In this document: in pieces, positions 21,542 to 27,551 of the stretch
Position numbering within the stretch: the stretch's first letter is position 1
How the letters are laid out: each line of letters starts with the position of its first letter
IMG/VR virus record: IMGVR_UViG_3300046804_006052
Location: 1-28,309 of that record
DNA: 28,309 nucleotides
Origin: a virus
Reading direction: 5' to 3' (one strand)
Program-made: the position numbers and the translations under genes
Notes under the pieces: generated by a model
Seen by the model: only the letters and a program-made list of their open reading frames with translations
What the model was told of the DNA's origin: nothing
Database searches by the model: none

Positions 21542-22159
21542 TTAAAAATCAACTGTAGTTGGTCCAATATTTCCTGCTACCGATATTCGCGTCCCATCTA
21601 CTGTGAGGAACGGATACACCTGATGCTTCATATTTGCAGTAAACATGATCATCATGCCTTCATACTCCTTTGAGACCGGAATATCATATACAAGTTGGCT
21701 ACCATCAATCGCATTGTACATCAACTGAAAGGCTGCGCTCGACCGAACTCCGTCTTTTTTCCTACTTGGAAAAAAGTTTCGTTCTTCCTCAATATCGTAG
21801 GGAATGGAAACCCAAATGACAAACGACAACATTCCTGTGTGATCGTGAAGTGGATTGTATTCGTATCTTTGTTGATAGTTGACCCAAGCAGTTGTTATGC
21901 TTGCATCTACTATTTGTTCGTCTGGAATATATTTGTCGAAAAATTGATCTGCAACTTCTAGAACAAACGATTCTAATGCAGGCTCTAAAATTAATAGATC
22001 TTCTCTTTTGAGAGCACCCACCAGCATGTTTGTATACGAAGTGCCTGGAACACATTGAGCACGTTCAACCTGCTGCTTCAATCTTTGAAGCAATGCGTCA
22101 GGTATCTTTGCTAAAAGCACCCCATAATTGGGTAATTTTAATTCTCGTGTTTCTATCAT
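21542..22159 (-). CDS. 2OG/Fe(II) oxygenase (TIGR02466-like)
   Basis: A 205-residue protein. 'YNPLHDHTGMLSFVIWVSIP' carries the N-P-x-H-x-H-type iron site (His105/His107) of the TIGR02466-like putative oxygenases. The distal ligand and 2OG arginine are in 'MKHQVYPF...GTRISVAGN' (His179, Arg191). The N-terminal ~90 residues are helical, and the domain ends shortly after the last strand. No ribosome-binding site is obvious before the ATG at 22159, which starts 11 bases after tRNA-Val (GAC). Substrate unknown. Confidence 0.8.
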   Translation of the reverse strand: MIETRELKLPNYGVLLAKIPDALLQRLKQQVERAQCVPGTSYTNMLVGALKREDLLILEPALESFVLEVADQFFDKYIPDEQIVDASITTAWVNYQQRYEYNPLHDHTGMLSFVIWVSIPYDIEEERNFFPSRKKDGVRSSAAFQLMYNAIDGSQLVYDIPVSKEYEGMMIMFTANMKHQVYPFLTVDGTRISVAGNIGPTTVDF

Positions 22160-22169
22160 AATAAAAATA

Positions 22170-22244
22170 TGGTGGTCGGTACAAGGTTCGAACTTGTGAC
22201 CTCTTCCATGTCAAGGAAGTATTCTACCGCTGAAATAACCGACC
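22170..22244 (-). tRNA. tRNA-Val (GAC)
   Basis: Acceptor GGTCGGT/ACCGACC, anticodon arm CTTCC-TTGACAT-GGAAG, T-loop TTCGAAC, CCA. The second Val isoacceptor in the window. Confidence 0.9.
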
Positions 22245-22249
22245 TAAAA

Positions 22250-22324
22250 TGGTGGGCTGACTAGGAATTGAACCTAGACTCAATCGATTATGAGTCGACT
22301 GCTTTACCATTAAGCTATCAGCCC
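22250..22324 (-). tRNA. tRNA-Met (CAT) or tRNA-Ile2
   Basis: Acceptor GGGCTGA/TCAGCCC, arm GTCGA-CTCATAA-TCGAT, normal T-loop TTCAATT, CCA. Its first base overlaps the TAG stop of the next gene. Whether C34 is modified to lysidine (Ile) cannot be judged. Confidence 0.88.
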
Positions 22325-22656
22325 TAAATGTCTTTGCACTCATTCAACAATGGTTGCATCTTCTCATTATCTAATATCATTGCCTTCTCAGGCAACTGCA
22401 AATATACCAACTTACCGCTAGCAGTCTCGTACCGACGAACATTAGTAACGCCTTTGTTGGTAGGTTGACTGTGCATTACAAACGCCGTATCTCTGACCTT
22501 AACATAAATCTTTGTCGGCGTCTTCTCTAGTACTTTGATGACAGCAAAATCACACTGCTTCGTTCCCTCAAGTTTTTGAGGTTTGTAAGCGTAAGAAGGA
22601 CCAATCAGCAAAGTATATGCAAGTCCAGCTACGGATAGTATTGCGGTAGGCTCCAT
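22324..22656 (-). CDS. Exported or membrane-anchored hypothetical protein, 110 residues
   Basis: Not recognised. Residues ~4-22 are hydrophobic ('TAILSVAGLAYTLLIGPSYA') and resemble a signal peptide with possible cleavage after 'SYA'. The remainder is a soluble, lysine-rich, strand-rich domain ('CDFAVIKVLEKTPTKIYVKV') with two cysteines (residues ~35 and ~107) that could form a periplasmic disulphide. It ends in TAG, with TGA two codons later. It lies directly after another anchored protein gene, with a two-base gap. Confidence 0.65.
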   Translation of the reverse strand: MEPTAILSVAGLAYTLLIGPSYAYKPQKLEGTKQCDFAVIKVLEKTPTKIYVKVRDTAFVMHSQPTNKGVTNVRRYETASGKLVYLQLPEKAMILDNEKMQPLLNECKDI

Positions 22657-22658
22657 GG

Positions 22659-23174
22659 TTATCTCTTCTTAAACTTTGCGTCAAAATGCTTATCGAACAC
22701 CGTCGATGATACATTATCATCTTCAAATTCAAACTCATCAAACGATGGTACTTTTGGTGGTAGATCTAGTCGACGTCGTACAATTGGATCCGTACCATCA
22801 TACTTGACAAATTCTTCCAGAATCTTTTGTCTTGCTAGAGCTTCTTGGTATGCAATCTCCTTCGGAGTCTTCGGTGGAAGCACTTCAGCTCGGGCTTGCT
22901 TTGCAGTAGCCTTTACACTCGGAGATGGTGCCAGCGGCCCTAGTTGAACTTTATCAACTTCGTCCTCTTCCTCTTCGGATTTGGCAACAATAGGTTCCAA
23001 CTCTACCCCACGCGGAGCAAACGAAGTGTTAGGATCAACCCTAATCTGATTATGTTCAGCCATTGCTGCAGCAGCAGTTTGCATGCCCTCTGCAAAAATA
23101 CCAAACAACGCTACACCTACTTGCGGCTTTAACACCATAAGCATGAACAACATTCCAATTCCAAAATATCTCAT
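22659..23174 (-). CDS. Membrane-anchored acidic/proline-rich protein, 171 residues
   Basis: Not recognised. An N-terminal hydrophobic segment (residues ~4-28) is followed by a highly acidic, Pro/Lys-rich, probably disordered region ('IVAKSEEEEDEVDKV', 'PSPSVKATAKQARAEVLPPK') and a charged end. Topology suggests an inner-membrane anchor with a long periplasmic or cytoplasmic tail. A spanin-like pair with the next gene was considered because the two are adjacent, but no lipobox or spanin coiled coil is visible. Confidence 0.6.
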   Translation of the reverse strand: MRYFGIGMLFMLMVLKPQVGVALFGIFAEGMQTAAAAMAEHNQIRVDPNTSFAPRGVELEPIVAKSEEEEDEVDKVQLGPLAPSPSVKATAKQARAEVLPPKTPKEIAYQEALARQKILEEFVKYDGTDPIVRRRLDLPPKVPSFDEFEFEDDNVSSTVFDKHFDAKFKKR

Positions 23175-23240
23175 AACAAATCCCTCAAATGGATGTCGTT
23201 ATTATAATGGTGTCCAACATTCGAGACAACCATTTGGTCT

Positions 23241-23323
23241 TGGTACGGGTATCCGGACTCGAACCGGAACGCTGAAGGCGGGAGATTTTAAGTCTCCTGT
23301 GTCTACCATTCCACCATACCCGC
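23241..23323 (-). tRNA. tRNA-Leu (TAA)
   Basis: Class II tRNA with long variable arm, anticodon loop CTTAAAA (TAA), acceptor GCGGGTA/TACCCGT, T-loop TTCGAGT, CCA. Confidence 0.93.
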
Positions 23324-23333
23324 AAAAAATAAT

Positions 23334-23423
23334 ATGATGTGCCTGGACGCCATCTCCAGGTAAGTCTCCGCAGCCGCGAGAAAGAGCAGCCCGTACACAC
23401 TATAGCCTATGAATTCACATCAT
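23334..23423. ncRNA. tRNA-sized inverted-repeat element between tRNA-Leu and tRNA-Arg
   Basis: An 8-bp terminal inverted repeat ATGATGTG/CACATCAT (23334-23341 with 23416-23423) encloses a hairpin CCTGGA/TCCAGG (23343-23348 with 23356-23361), placed like a T-arm next to an acceptor. No recognisable anticodon loop and no CCA. A decayed tRNA or a stable RNA such as T4 RNA C and D, which also sit in the tRNA cluster. Confidence 0.4.
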
Positions 23424-23427
23424 AACT

Positions 23428-23502
23428 TGGCGCGCCCAAGAGGAATCGAACCTCTATCCACTCCTTCGGAAAGAGCTATTCTATCCATTGAACTATGGAC
23501 GC
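23428..23502 (-). tRNA. tRNA-Arg (CCG)
   Basis: Acceptor GCGTCCA/TGGGCGC, anticodon loop TTCCGAA (CCG), T-loop TTCGATT, G73 and CCA. Confidence 0.92.
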
Positions 23503-23508
23503 TTTGTT

Positions 23509-23583
23509 TGGTCCGGCGTAGAGGAATCGAACCTCTATTAATAGCTTAGAAGGCTACTGTTCTATCCATTGAACTAACGCCAG
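23509..23583 (-). tRNA. tRNA-Arg (TCT)
   Basis: Acceptor CTGGCGT/ACGCCGG, arm GTAGC-CTTCTAA-GCTAT, T-loop TTCGATT, CCA. Reads the AGA codon typical of AT-rich phages. Confidence 0.93.
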
Positions 23584-23585
23584 AA

Positions 23586-24059
23586 TTATATGTACCAAAG
23601 AGCCAGCGTGTACCGACTATGGTTCAAAACTTCTGATACACCATGAGCATGCAACTTACCATTAAAGTAAATTGTTCTACCAACCTTCGGTTCTATTATG
23701 CGGCCATTTTCAAAATAAGTCTCCCCACCACCACACTCATTCAAATATGTAATTGAAGTTAGTAGCGTGTGCTGTTCTGTATCATCGATGTGCGTTGGGT
23801 GAAAACTTCCTACTGGACGACACACCAGATATCCCCAGTCAATTTTAATTTTTTGTTTGATTGTTTGTGCAGACGCCTCGATATCTTTGAGTACAGAATG
23901 CACATATGGATCTGGAACAATCTCAGTTCGATATGCTACTGAAAGATTGTACGAGTTCAAATATTCCCTTGCATTACTTTTATACTCTTCGTATATCAAT
24001 GTTAGATCTTTGCACTCTTGTTCAGTGATGTGATTGTCAATTACTACAATATCTTGCAT
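23586..24059 (-). CDS. 2OG/Fe(II) oxygenase, short prolyl-hydroxylase-like
   Basis: A 157-residue enzyme. 'PVGSFHPTHIDDTEQHTLLT' gives the iron ligands His90 and Asp92. 'SITYLNECGGGETYFENG' is the GGET turn of the family. 'GKLHAHGVSEVLNHSRYTLA' supplies His139 and the 2OG-binding Arg149, and the chain ends right after the last strand ('LWYI'). All active-site residues are present. It is framed by tRNA-Arg and a class II tRNA with only a few bases on each side. Substrate unknown. Similar small enzymes in phages are annotated as prolyl hydroxylases. Confidence 0.85.
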   Translation of the reverse strand: MQDIVVIDNHITEQECKDLTLIYEEYKSNAREYLNSYNLSVAYRTEIVPDPYVHSVLKDIEASAQTIKQKIKIDWGYLVCRPVGSFHPTHIDDTEQHTLLTSITYLNECGGGETYFENGRIIEPKVGRTIYFNGKLHAHGVSEVLNHSRYTLALWYI

Positions 24060-24060
24060 G

Positions 24061-24152
24061 TGGTACCTCGACCGAGATTCGAACTCGGATGAACCAATTA
24101 TCTGTTGCTTACGGGATATAAATCCGCCGTTTTACCATTAAACTATCGAGGC
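24061..24152 (-). tRNA. tRNA with apparent UAU anticodon (Ile) and long variable region
   Basis: 92 nt: acceptor GCCTCGA/TCGAGGT, D-stem GTTT/AAAC, arm GCGGA-TTTATAT-CCCGT (A.C mismatch at 31:39), T-arm CCGAG-TTCGAAT-CTCGG, CCA. The variable region is about 22 nt, expected for Leu/Ser/Tyr but not Ile. No Leu, Ser or Tyr anticodon fits the loop. Confidence 0.65.
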
Positions 24153-24156
24153 AATT

Positions 24157-24246
24157 TGGCGGTGCGACTGAGACTCGAACTCAGAAACCGGCTTTCGCCG
24201 ATCGACGGATTAGCAATCCGCTCCAATACCATTATGGGACCGCACC
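24157..24246 (-). tRNA. tRNA-Ser (GCT)
   Basis: Class II, arm GCGGA-TTGCTAA-TCCGT, long stable variable arm (CGGC-GAAA-GCCG core), T-loop TTCGAGT, G73 and CCA. Confidence 0.93.
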
Positions 24247-24253
24247 AAAAAAA

Positions 24254-24844
24254 TTACATGGCAGGACCGTTGCCATTTTTAAACCCTACGGTCCCACCTT
24301 CCGATTGGATTCTCTTTATCACGTCCTCAAAGAGGATTGGACGAAAATCAGTTTGCTCTACACAAACACAATGATACCGAGGATCAATCGTTTTGTCAAC
24401 ATATTCGGTTTTTCCCCACCGCGTCGTCGACATAACTCTGTTGCTATGCAAATGACCGTGAATGTTAACACCGAACCGACCAAGACTTTCAGTATGGATT
24501 GGAATGTGACTAAGAATCATTCCATTCATTACATGGTATGCCCTGAGCTCTCGAAAATGCTGACGATATTCTTCGTCACGAAAAATATCATGGTTACCTC
24601 GAATCAATACCTTATCGCCATTGAGTCGATACATGATGTTAAGAGCTTTGCGGTTGATCACAACATCGCCGAGATGATACACTTTATCGTTCGGGCGTAC
24701 TGTTTCGTTCCAACGCTTAACCATTTCTTCATCCATTTCATCAGGATCGTCCCATGGTCTCAACTTCGTTCCATCGTCACGCAAAAATCTGCACACACCA
24801 GCGTGACCAAAGTGTGTGTCACTTACTAAAAATACTGCTGGCAT
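24254..24844 (-). CDS. Calcineurin-like metallophosphoesterase, short form
   Basis: A 196-residue enzyme with motifs 'VSDTHFGHAG' (D-x-H, residue ~8), 'VYHLGDVVINRKAL' (G-D-V, ~59), 'LIRGNHDIF' (G-N-H-D, ~81), 'LSHIPIHT' (~112) and 'NIHGHLHSN' (G-H-x-H, ~128). This is the compact phosphoesterase type often carried by T4-like phages. Two metal ions and a phospho-substrate are expected. Longer and distinct from the enzyme at 15247-16149, so the two are not recent duplicates. Located between tRNA-Ser and a glutamine-amidotransferase-like gene. Confidence 0.88.
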   Translation of the reverse strand: MPAVFLVSDTHFGHAGVCRFLRDDGTKLRPWDDPDEMDEEMVKRWNETVRPNDKVYHLGDVVINRKALNIMYRLNGDKVLIRGNHDIFRDEEYRQHFRELRAYHVMNGMILSHIPIHTESLGRFGVNIHGHLHSNRVMSTTRWGKTEYVDKTIDPRYHCVCVEQTDFRPILFEDVIKRIQSEGGTVGFKNGNGPAM

Positions 24845-24845
24845 G

Positions 24846-25484
24846 TCAATTCTCCATTAATTTTTTTGCGAAATCAGCTAACAACTTATAATGTTTACCT
24901 TCATGCCAGTGTCGTAACAAGTACGGTTTATTGTACCAGTGCAATTCACTTTCAGGATGGCACCCTATTAAGCCTATATTATCCTGCATTACAGCCATTG
25001 GGTCACCGTTAGCATAAGTAGCTACTATTTTCATTTTACCGGCACCAATGTAAGTACATCCATCGTAAAAGTACATATGGTAAGGAGCCCCGTCCCAAGT
25101 GATGGGAGCAGCTTTACCGTATGAACGTCTGATGTCTGCTGTTGGACGCTTGATGTATTGCACGACTCGAATGCCATCCAATATATCAAGGTATGTTTTG
25201 TCGGCCCAATATGCACCCATGCATATGCCGAGATATTTTCCGCCACGAGCTAGGAATGCTTTGATTGCTTTGGAATTGCGCTTCATTAAGAAATCATATG
25301 AATCGCTGTCTCCAATTCCACCAGGGAATATCACCATATCGATATCGTCTAAGAACGTATCTTCTAGTTCGTGTTGTGTAAATATTTTAAAATCAAAATG
25401 GGGTGAAAGCGACTTTATGATTCCATTGCACGAGTCAATAGAGCATCTTGGATGATATAAAAATAAAGCGACTTTTGGTTTCAT
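24846..25484 (-). CDS. Glutamine-amidotransferase-like protein (BPL_N / DJ-1 type)
   Basis: A 212-residue protein. The ATG at 25484 was chosen, as an upstream reading runs into tRNA-Ser. It begins 'MKPKVALFLYHPRCSIDSCN' and has 'DMVIFPGGIGDSDSYDFLM', the nucleophile elbow 'YLGICMGAYWA' (Cys88) and a late 'GCHPESE' (His176, Glu178), which together form a Cys-His-Glu triad of class I glutamine amidotransferase/BPL_N-like domains. Standing alone without a synthetase partner, it may hydrolyse a gamma-glutamyl or related amide, or act as a stress-type DJ-1 enzyme. The target is unknown. Confidence 0.75.
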   Translation of the reverse strand: MKPKVALFLYHPRCSIDSCNGIIKSLSPHFDFKIFTQHELEDTFLDDIDMVIFPGGIGDSDSYDFLMKRNSKAIKAFLARGGKYLGICMGAYWADKTYLDILDGIRVVQYIKRPTADIRRSYGKAAPITWDGAPYHMYFYDGCTYIGAGKMKIVATYANGDPMAVMQDNIGLIGCHPESELHWYNKPYLLRHWHEGKHYKLLADFAKKLMEN

Positions 25485-25489
25485 GATTA

Positions 25490-25577
25490 TGGCGGAACAC
25501 TGAGGTCTCGATCCCCAACCCCGTAAGGAGTCCAACTGTTTTCGAGGCAGTGCTGAGTCCTACTCAGTTAATGTTCC
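25490..25577 (-). tRNA. tRNA-Ser (CGA)
   Basis: Class II, acceptor GGAACAT/GTGTTCC, arm ACTGC-CTCGAAA-ACAGT (C.A mismatch at 31:39), G73 and CCA. The T-loop reads ATCGAGA-like rather than TTCGANN. Confidence 0.85.
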
Positions 25578-25585
25578 TTTATATA

Positions 25586-25675
25586 TGGAGGAAGATAGGA
25601 GAGTCGAACTCCGGCCGGCTCACACCAACCGTCCGCGTTCCAGGCGGATGCAATGACCACATTGCTGTATCTTCC
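25586..25675 (-). tRNA. tRNA-Ser (GGA)
   Basis: Class II, acceptor GGAAGAT/ATCTTCC, perfect arm TCCGC-CTGGAAC-GCGGA, long variable arm, T-loop TTCGACT, CCA. Confidence 0.93.
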
Positions 25676-25680
25676 GATTA

Positions 25681-25908
25681 TGAACGTTCCGTAGCCGGGA
25701 TTCTGTTCTATGCTAACATTAATCTTTGCCACAACCCGGACCAATAAGGCAAGTGTTCCCTAGTCCTGTTTGTGTTGCTTGTTCTATCACGGTAGTTTAA
25801 CGAAATACGAAAGTAAATTTTTAGATAATACCAAAGTAAATTTCTCCTACACGCACTTGCCACAAGTCCCGAACTTCCTCAGTTGCCTGCGTTAGCTCGA
25901 ACGTTCGA
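25681..25908 (-). ncRNA. rnpB: Candidate minimal RNase P RNA
   Basis: A ~228-nt RNA on the minus strand. The terminal helix P1 is GAACGTTC paired with GAACGTTC (25906-25899 with 25689-25682). GAGGAAGTTCGGGAC (25880-25866) corresponds to the conserved GAGGAAAGUCCGGGC of bacterial RNase P RNA. ACAGAATCCCGGCTAC (25706-25691) corresponds to the universal 3' ACAGAAyCCGGCUUA, and CGGGA/TCCCG between them forms P4. GTGATAGAACAAGCAACAC (25790 onward) resembles the CR-II/P7 region, flanked by GTAG/CTAC. CCGGGTTGTGGCAAAGAT (25739-25722) resembles the GGAGCAAGGCCAAAUAG region. It is much shorter than host RNAs (350-400 nt), with the specificity domain reduced to an AT-rich segment. Its task would be 5' maturation of the phage tRNAs. 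Confidence 0.75.
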
Positions 25909-25909
25909 A

Positions 25910-25973
25910 AATGGCGGGGAATTACAAGTTATTTGCTGCTAATATTCTTTGGACAGAATACGATTTTTATTCC
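25910..25973 (-). ncRNA. Mini tRNA-like element with CCA end and permuted CAGCAAA motif
   Basis: About 64 nt: perfect acceptor-like stem GGGGAAT/ATTCCCC followed by G and CCA, hairpin TATTCT-GTCCAA-AGAATA, then TTAGCAGCAAATAAC and a weak GCAA/TTGT stem. No D-arm and no normal T-loop. The helix plus CAGCAAA arrangement matches the leader-unit family, but the helix is closed by a loop and the outer end is the CCA-bearing stem, as if circularly permuted. It ends directly before the RNase P RNA. Confidence 0.5.
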
Positions 25974-25981
25974 CCATAACT

Positions 25982-26102
25982 TGGTTGCGCACCCTGGATT
26001 TGAACCAGGACCTCCTCCTTATGCATGGATTGAAATGTATTGCTGAACGTATCCTTTACAGGATCACCTTCTTTAAGCGTGCTACCATTACACCAATGCG
26101 CA
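25982..26102 (-). tRNA. tRNA-like gene with ~45-nt extra segment in place of a normal anticodon arm
   Basis: 121 nt: acceptor TGCGCAT/GTGCGCA, D-arm GTGT-AATGGTA-GCAC, T-arm CCTGG-TTCAAAT-CCAGG, A73, CCA. The ~69 nt between D- and T-arm lack a standard 5-bp/7-nt anticodon arm. Instead they contain ATCCT-GTAA-AGGAT, then ACG, TTCAGCAATAC, the same helix-plus-CAGCAA motif as the leader units. Intron, very long extra arm or tRNA mimic. Identity cannot be assigned. Confidence 0.55.
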
Positions 26103-26114
26103 ATTAAAAATAAC

Positions 26115-26220
26115 AGGATGAGCTGTCATGGCCGGGAATCGAACCCTATTTCAGACAATGTCCCCTATTGGACGGCCTCGCAGATTGTGGAGCGAGTAAG
26201 TTGTTTGCTGTAATCATCCT
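26115..26220 (-). ncRNA. CAGCAAAC-family element Q (106 nt) with T-arm-like hairpin
   Basis: Terminal helix AGGATGA/TCATCCT (26220-26214 with 26121-26115), TTA, then CAGCAAAC, and GTTA after the 3' strand. The interior has TCGC/GCGA, GTCC-AATAGG-GGAC, a T-arm-like GGG-TTCGATT-CCC and a GGCC/GGCC pairing. It begins 5 bases after the CCA of tRNA-Ser (TGA). Confidence 0.5.
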
Positions 26221-26225
26221 AAATT

Positions 26226-26318
26226 TGGCGGAAACGGTGAGACTCGAACTCACACACCCCTTTCGGAGCCTACTGTGTTCAAAACAGTTGCCGCTATGCC
26301 GATTCGGCTAACGTTTCC
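26226..26318 (-). tRNA. tRNA-Ser (TGA)
   Basis: Class II, acceptor GGAAACG/CGTTTCC, perfect arm ACTGT-TTTGAAC-ACAGT, long variable arm, T-loop TTCGAGT, G73 and CCA. Fourth Ser tRNA in the window. Confidence 0.93.
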
Positions 26319-27104
26319 TTATAACTTCCAATAATCAATCTCGCGATTCAAGTCTACAAGATGATTATGTAATAAATTCTCTACGGTTTTAATACGATCG
26401 TTTTTACTTTTAGCGCCGAGCACTACAACGAAGTATTTTTGTTTGTATCTTTCTACGATCATGGCTACACACCAACCAGCAGGTGATGTGTATCCTGTTT
26501 TACTAAGCGCAACGTCATCAAACTCTAACAATATTACACTGTTAGTATTTTTAAGAACAACACTTCTTGGTTGTTTCTTAGTTGCTGTATCAATAACTAC
26601 TTGCGGTTTTGTTGCAGCGTTCGTGATAGGCCAATATTCAGAGGCAGCATTTAACATCAATATGATGTCTTCTGCTGTTGATATATTTTTTATCCCGAGC
26701 CCTGTCGGGTCTTCAAAATGAGTATATCTCATGTGAAGTTTTGTTGCAGTGTCGTTCATTTTATCAATGAACATTTTACGTCCTCCAGGATAGTTTTCTG
26801 CAAACGTCTCAGCGGCTGCATTATCACTTCGAACTAGCATTGCATTCAACAATTCATATCGAGTGTATTGTCCTGGAGGTAGATTACTTTTAACGGAATG
26901 ACTTAACTTCAATCGTTTTGAAAGGTCTTGTTCGCTCTCTAAGGTCACTATAGCTGTCATCAGTTTCGTGACGCTGGCTATTGGTCTTATTTGCGAAATG
27001 TTATCCGCTACTAATTGCGTGTTATTCGTTTGCAATGCAATACTCGGCATTGCTTCAGCTACTAGAGCCAAGCACACTAACACAATTACAAGTATTTGTT
27101 TCAT
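26319..27104 (-). CDS. D-alanyl-D-alanine carboxypeptidase/endopeptidase (peptidase S11, PBP-type)
   Basis: A 261-residue serine peptidase. The ATG at 27104 has AAGGA 5 bases upstream and yields a clean signal peptide ('MKQILVIVLVCLALVAEA'). A longer start runs into tRNA-Trp. The three penicillin-binding motifs are in order and at normal spacing: Ser44-Val-Thr-Lys47, Ser93-Asp-Asn95 and Lys202-Thr-Gly204. Such enzymes trim or cleave D-Ala-containing peptides of peptidoglycan in the periplasm (PBP7/DacA class). It is a full-length catalytic domain, unusual for a phage, and could remodel the wall of the infected cell or assist lysis. Probably host-derived and inserted in the tRNA array. Confidence 0.88.
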   Translation of the reverse strand: MKQILVIVLVCLALVAEAMPSIALQTNNTQLVADNISQIRPIASVTKLMTAIVTLESEQDLSKRLKLSHSVKSNLPPGQYTRYELLNAMLVRSDNAAAETFAENYPGGRKMFIDKMNDTATKLHMRYTHFEDPTGLGIKNISTAEDIILMLNAASEYWPITNAATKPQVVIDTATKKQPRSVVLKNTNSVILLEFDDVALSKTGYTSPAGWCVAMIVERYKQKYFVVVLGAKSKNDRIKTVENLLHNHLVDLNREIDYWKL

Positions 27105-27116
27105 ATGATCCTTTAG

Positions 27117-27191
27117 TGGCATCCCGCGAGGGATTCGAACCCCCACCCACGGTTTTGGAGACCGTCATGCTGCCGTTAACACCAGCGAGAC
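27117..27191 (-). tRNA. tRNA-Trp (CCA)
   Basis: Acceptor GTCTCGC/GCGGGAT, perfect arm ACGGT-CTCCAAA-ACCGT, T-loop TTCGAAT, G73 and CCA. Confidence 0.93.
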
Positions 27192-27209
27192 ATTATCATA
27201 TTATTTAAC

Positions 27210-27300
27210 AGGATAGTTTAACACAGGATTCGAACCTGCTAGGTTTGATTTTCAGTCAAATTGCGAACCAATCGCGTTTATTGTTTGCTGTAACTATCCT
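27210..27300 (-). ncRNA. CAGCAAAC-family element P (91 nt) enclosing a tRNA-Phe-like core
   Basis: Terminal helix AGGATAG/CTATCCT (27300-27294 with 27216-27210), TTA, CAGCAAAC, and GTTA after the 3' strand. Inside lie a D-arm-like GCGA-TTGGT-TCGC, a perfect anticodon-type arm TTTGA-CTGAAAA-TCAAA (GAA, Phe) and a T-arm GCAGG-TTCGAAT-CCTGT, but no own acceptor stem and no CCA. It starts 6 bases after tRNA-Phe. Could be an aberrant second tRNA-Phe or a tRNA-mimicking RNA. Confidence 0.55.
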
Positions 27301-27306
27301 AAAACT

Positions 27307-27382
27307 TGGTGCCAAGAGACGGGATCGAACCGCCGACACACGGATTTTCAATCCGCTGCTCTACCAACTGAGCTATCGAGGC
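27307..27382 (-). tRNA. tRNA-Phe (GAA)
   Basis: Arm GCGGA-TTGAAAA-TCCGT, T-arm GGCGG-TTCGATC-CCGTC, CCA. The acceptor GCCTCGA/TCTTGGC has two adjacent mismatches (pairs 4 and 5), so the gene may be partly decayed or the RNA may need special handling. Confidence 0.88.
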
Positions 27383-27390
27383 ATTTAATT

Positions 27391-27468
27391 TGGTACCCCT
27401 TCTCAGATTCGAACTGAGAGAACTTCTCCTTTTGAGAGAGACGACTTTGCCAATTTGTCCAAAGGGGC
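27391..27468 (-). tRNA. tRNA with CAA anticodon (Leu), short variable loop
   Basis: Acceptor GCCCCTT/AAGGGGT, arm TCTCT-CTCAAAA-GGAGA, T-arm CTCAG-TTCGAAT-CTGAG, CCA. The anticodon reads UUG (Leu), but the variable loop is about 6 nt instead of a class II arm. Confidence 0.82.
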
Positions 27469-27473
27469 TTAGC

Positions 27474-27548
27474 TGGTCCCGCCAGCAGGAATCGAACCTG
27501 CATCCCTCCCTTAGGAGGGGAGTGTTCTATCCATTGAACTATAGCGAG
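27474..27548 (-). tRNA. tRNA-Arg (CCT)
   Basis: Acceptor CTCGCTA/TGGCGGG with several G.U pairs, perfect arm CTCCC-CTCCTAA-GGGAG, T-loop TTCGATT, CCA. Third Arg isoacceptor. Confidence 0.92.
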
Positions 27549-27551
27549 AAT

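Noticed and set aside
22324-23174. Rz/Rz1-type spanin pair
   Set aside because: Two adjacent N-terminally hydrophobic proteins fit superficially, but there is no lipobox, no embedded reading frame and no coiled coil typical of spanins.
25800-25845. Direct repeat of AAATTTACTTT as an iteron or CRISPR-like array
   Set aside because: Only two imperfect copies about 28 bases apart, lying inside the RNase P RNA candidate. No CRISPR array or origin iterons are seen anywhere in the window.
25982-26102. Group I intron in the 121-nt tRNA-like gene
   Set aside because: The extra segment is only ~45 nt, far too short, and shows no group I core elements.
26115-26220. tmRNA
   Set aside because: The T-arm-like hairpin and a GCAAAC string suggested it, but the element is ~106 nt, lacks the alanine acceptor with G3.U70 and has no tag reading frame.
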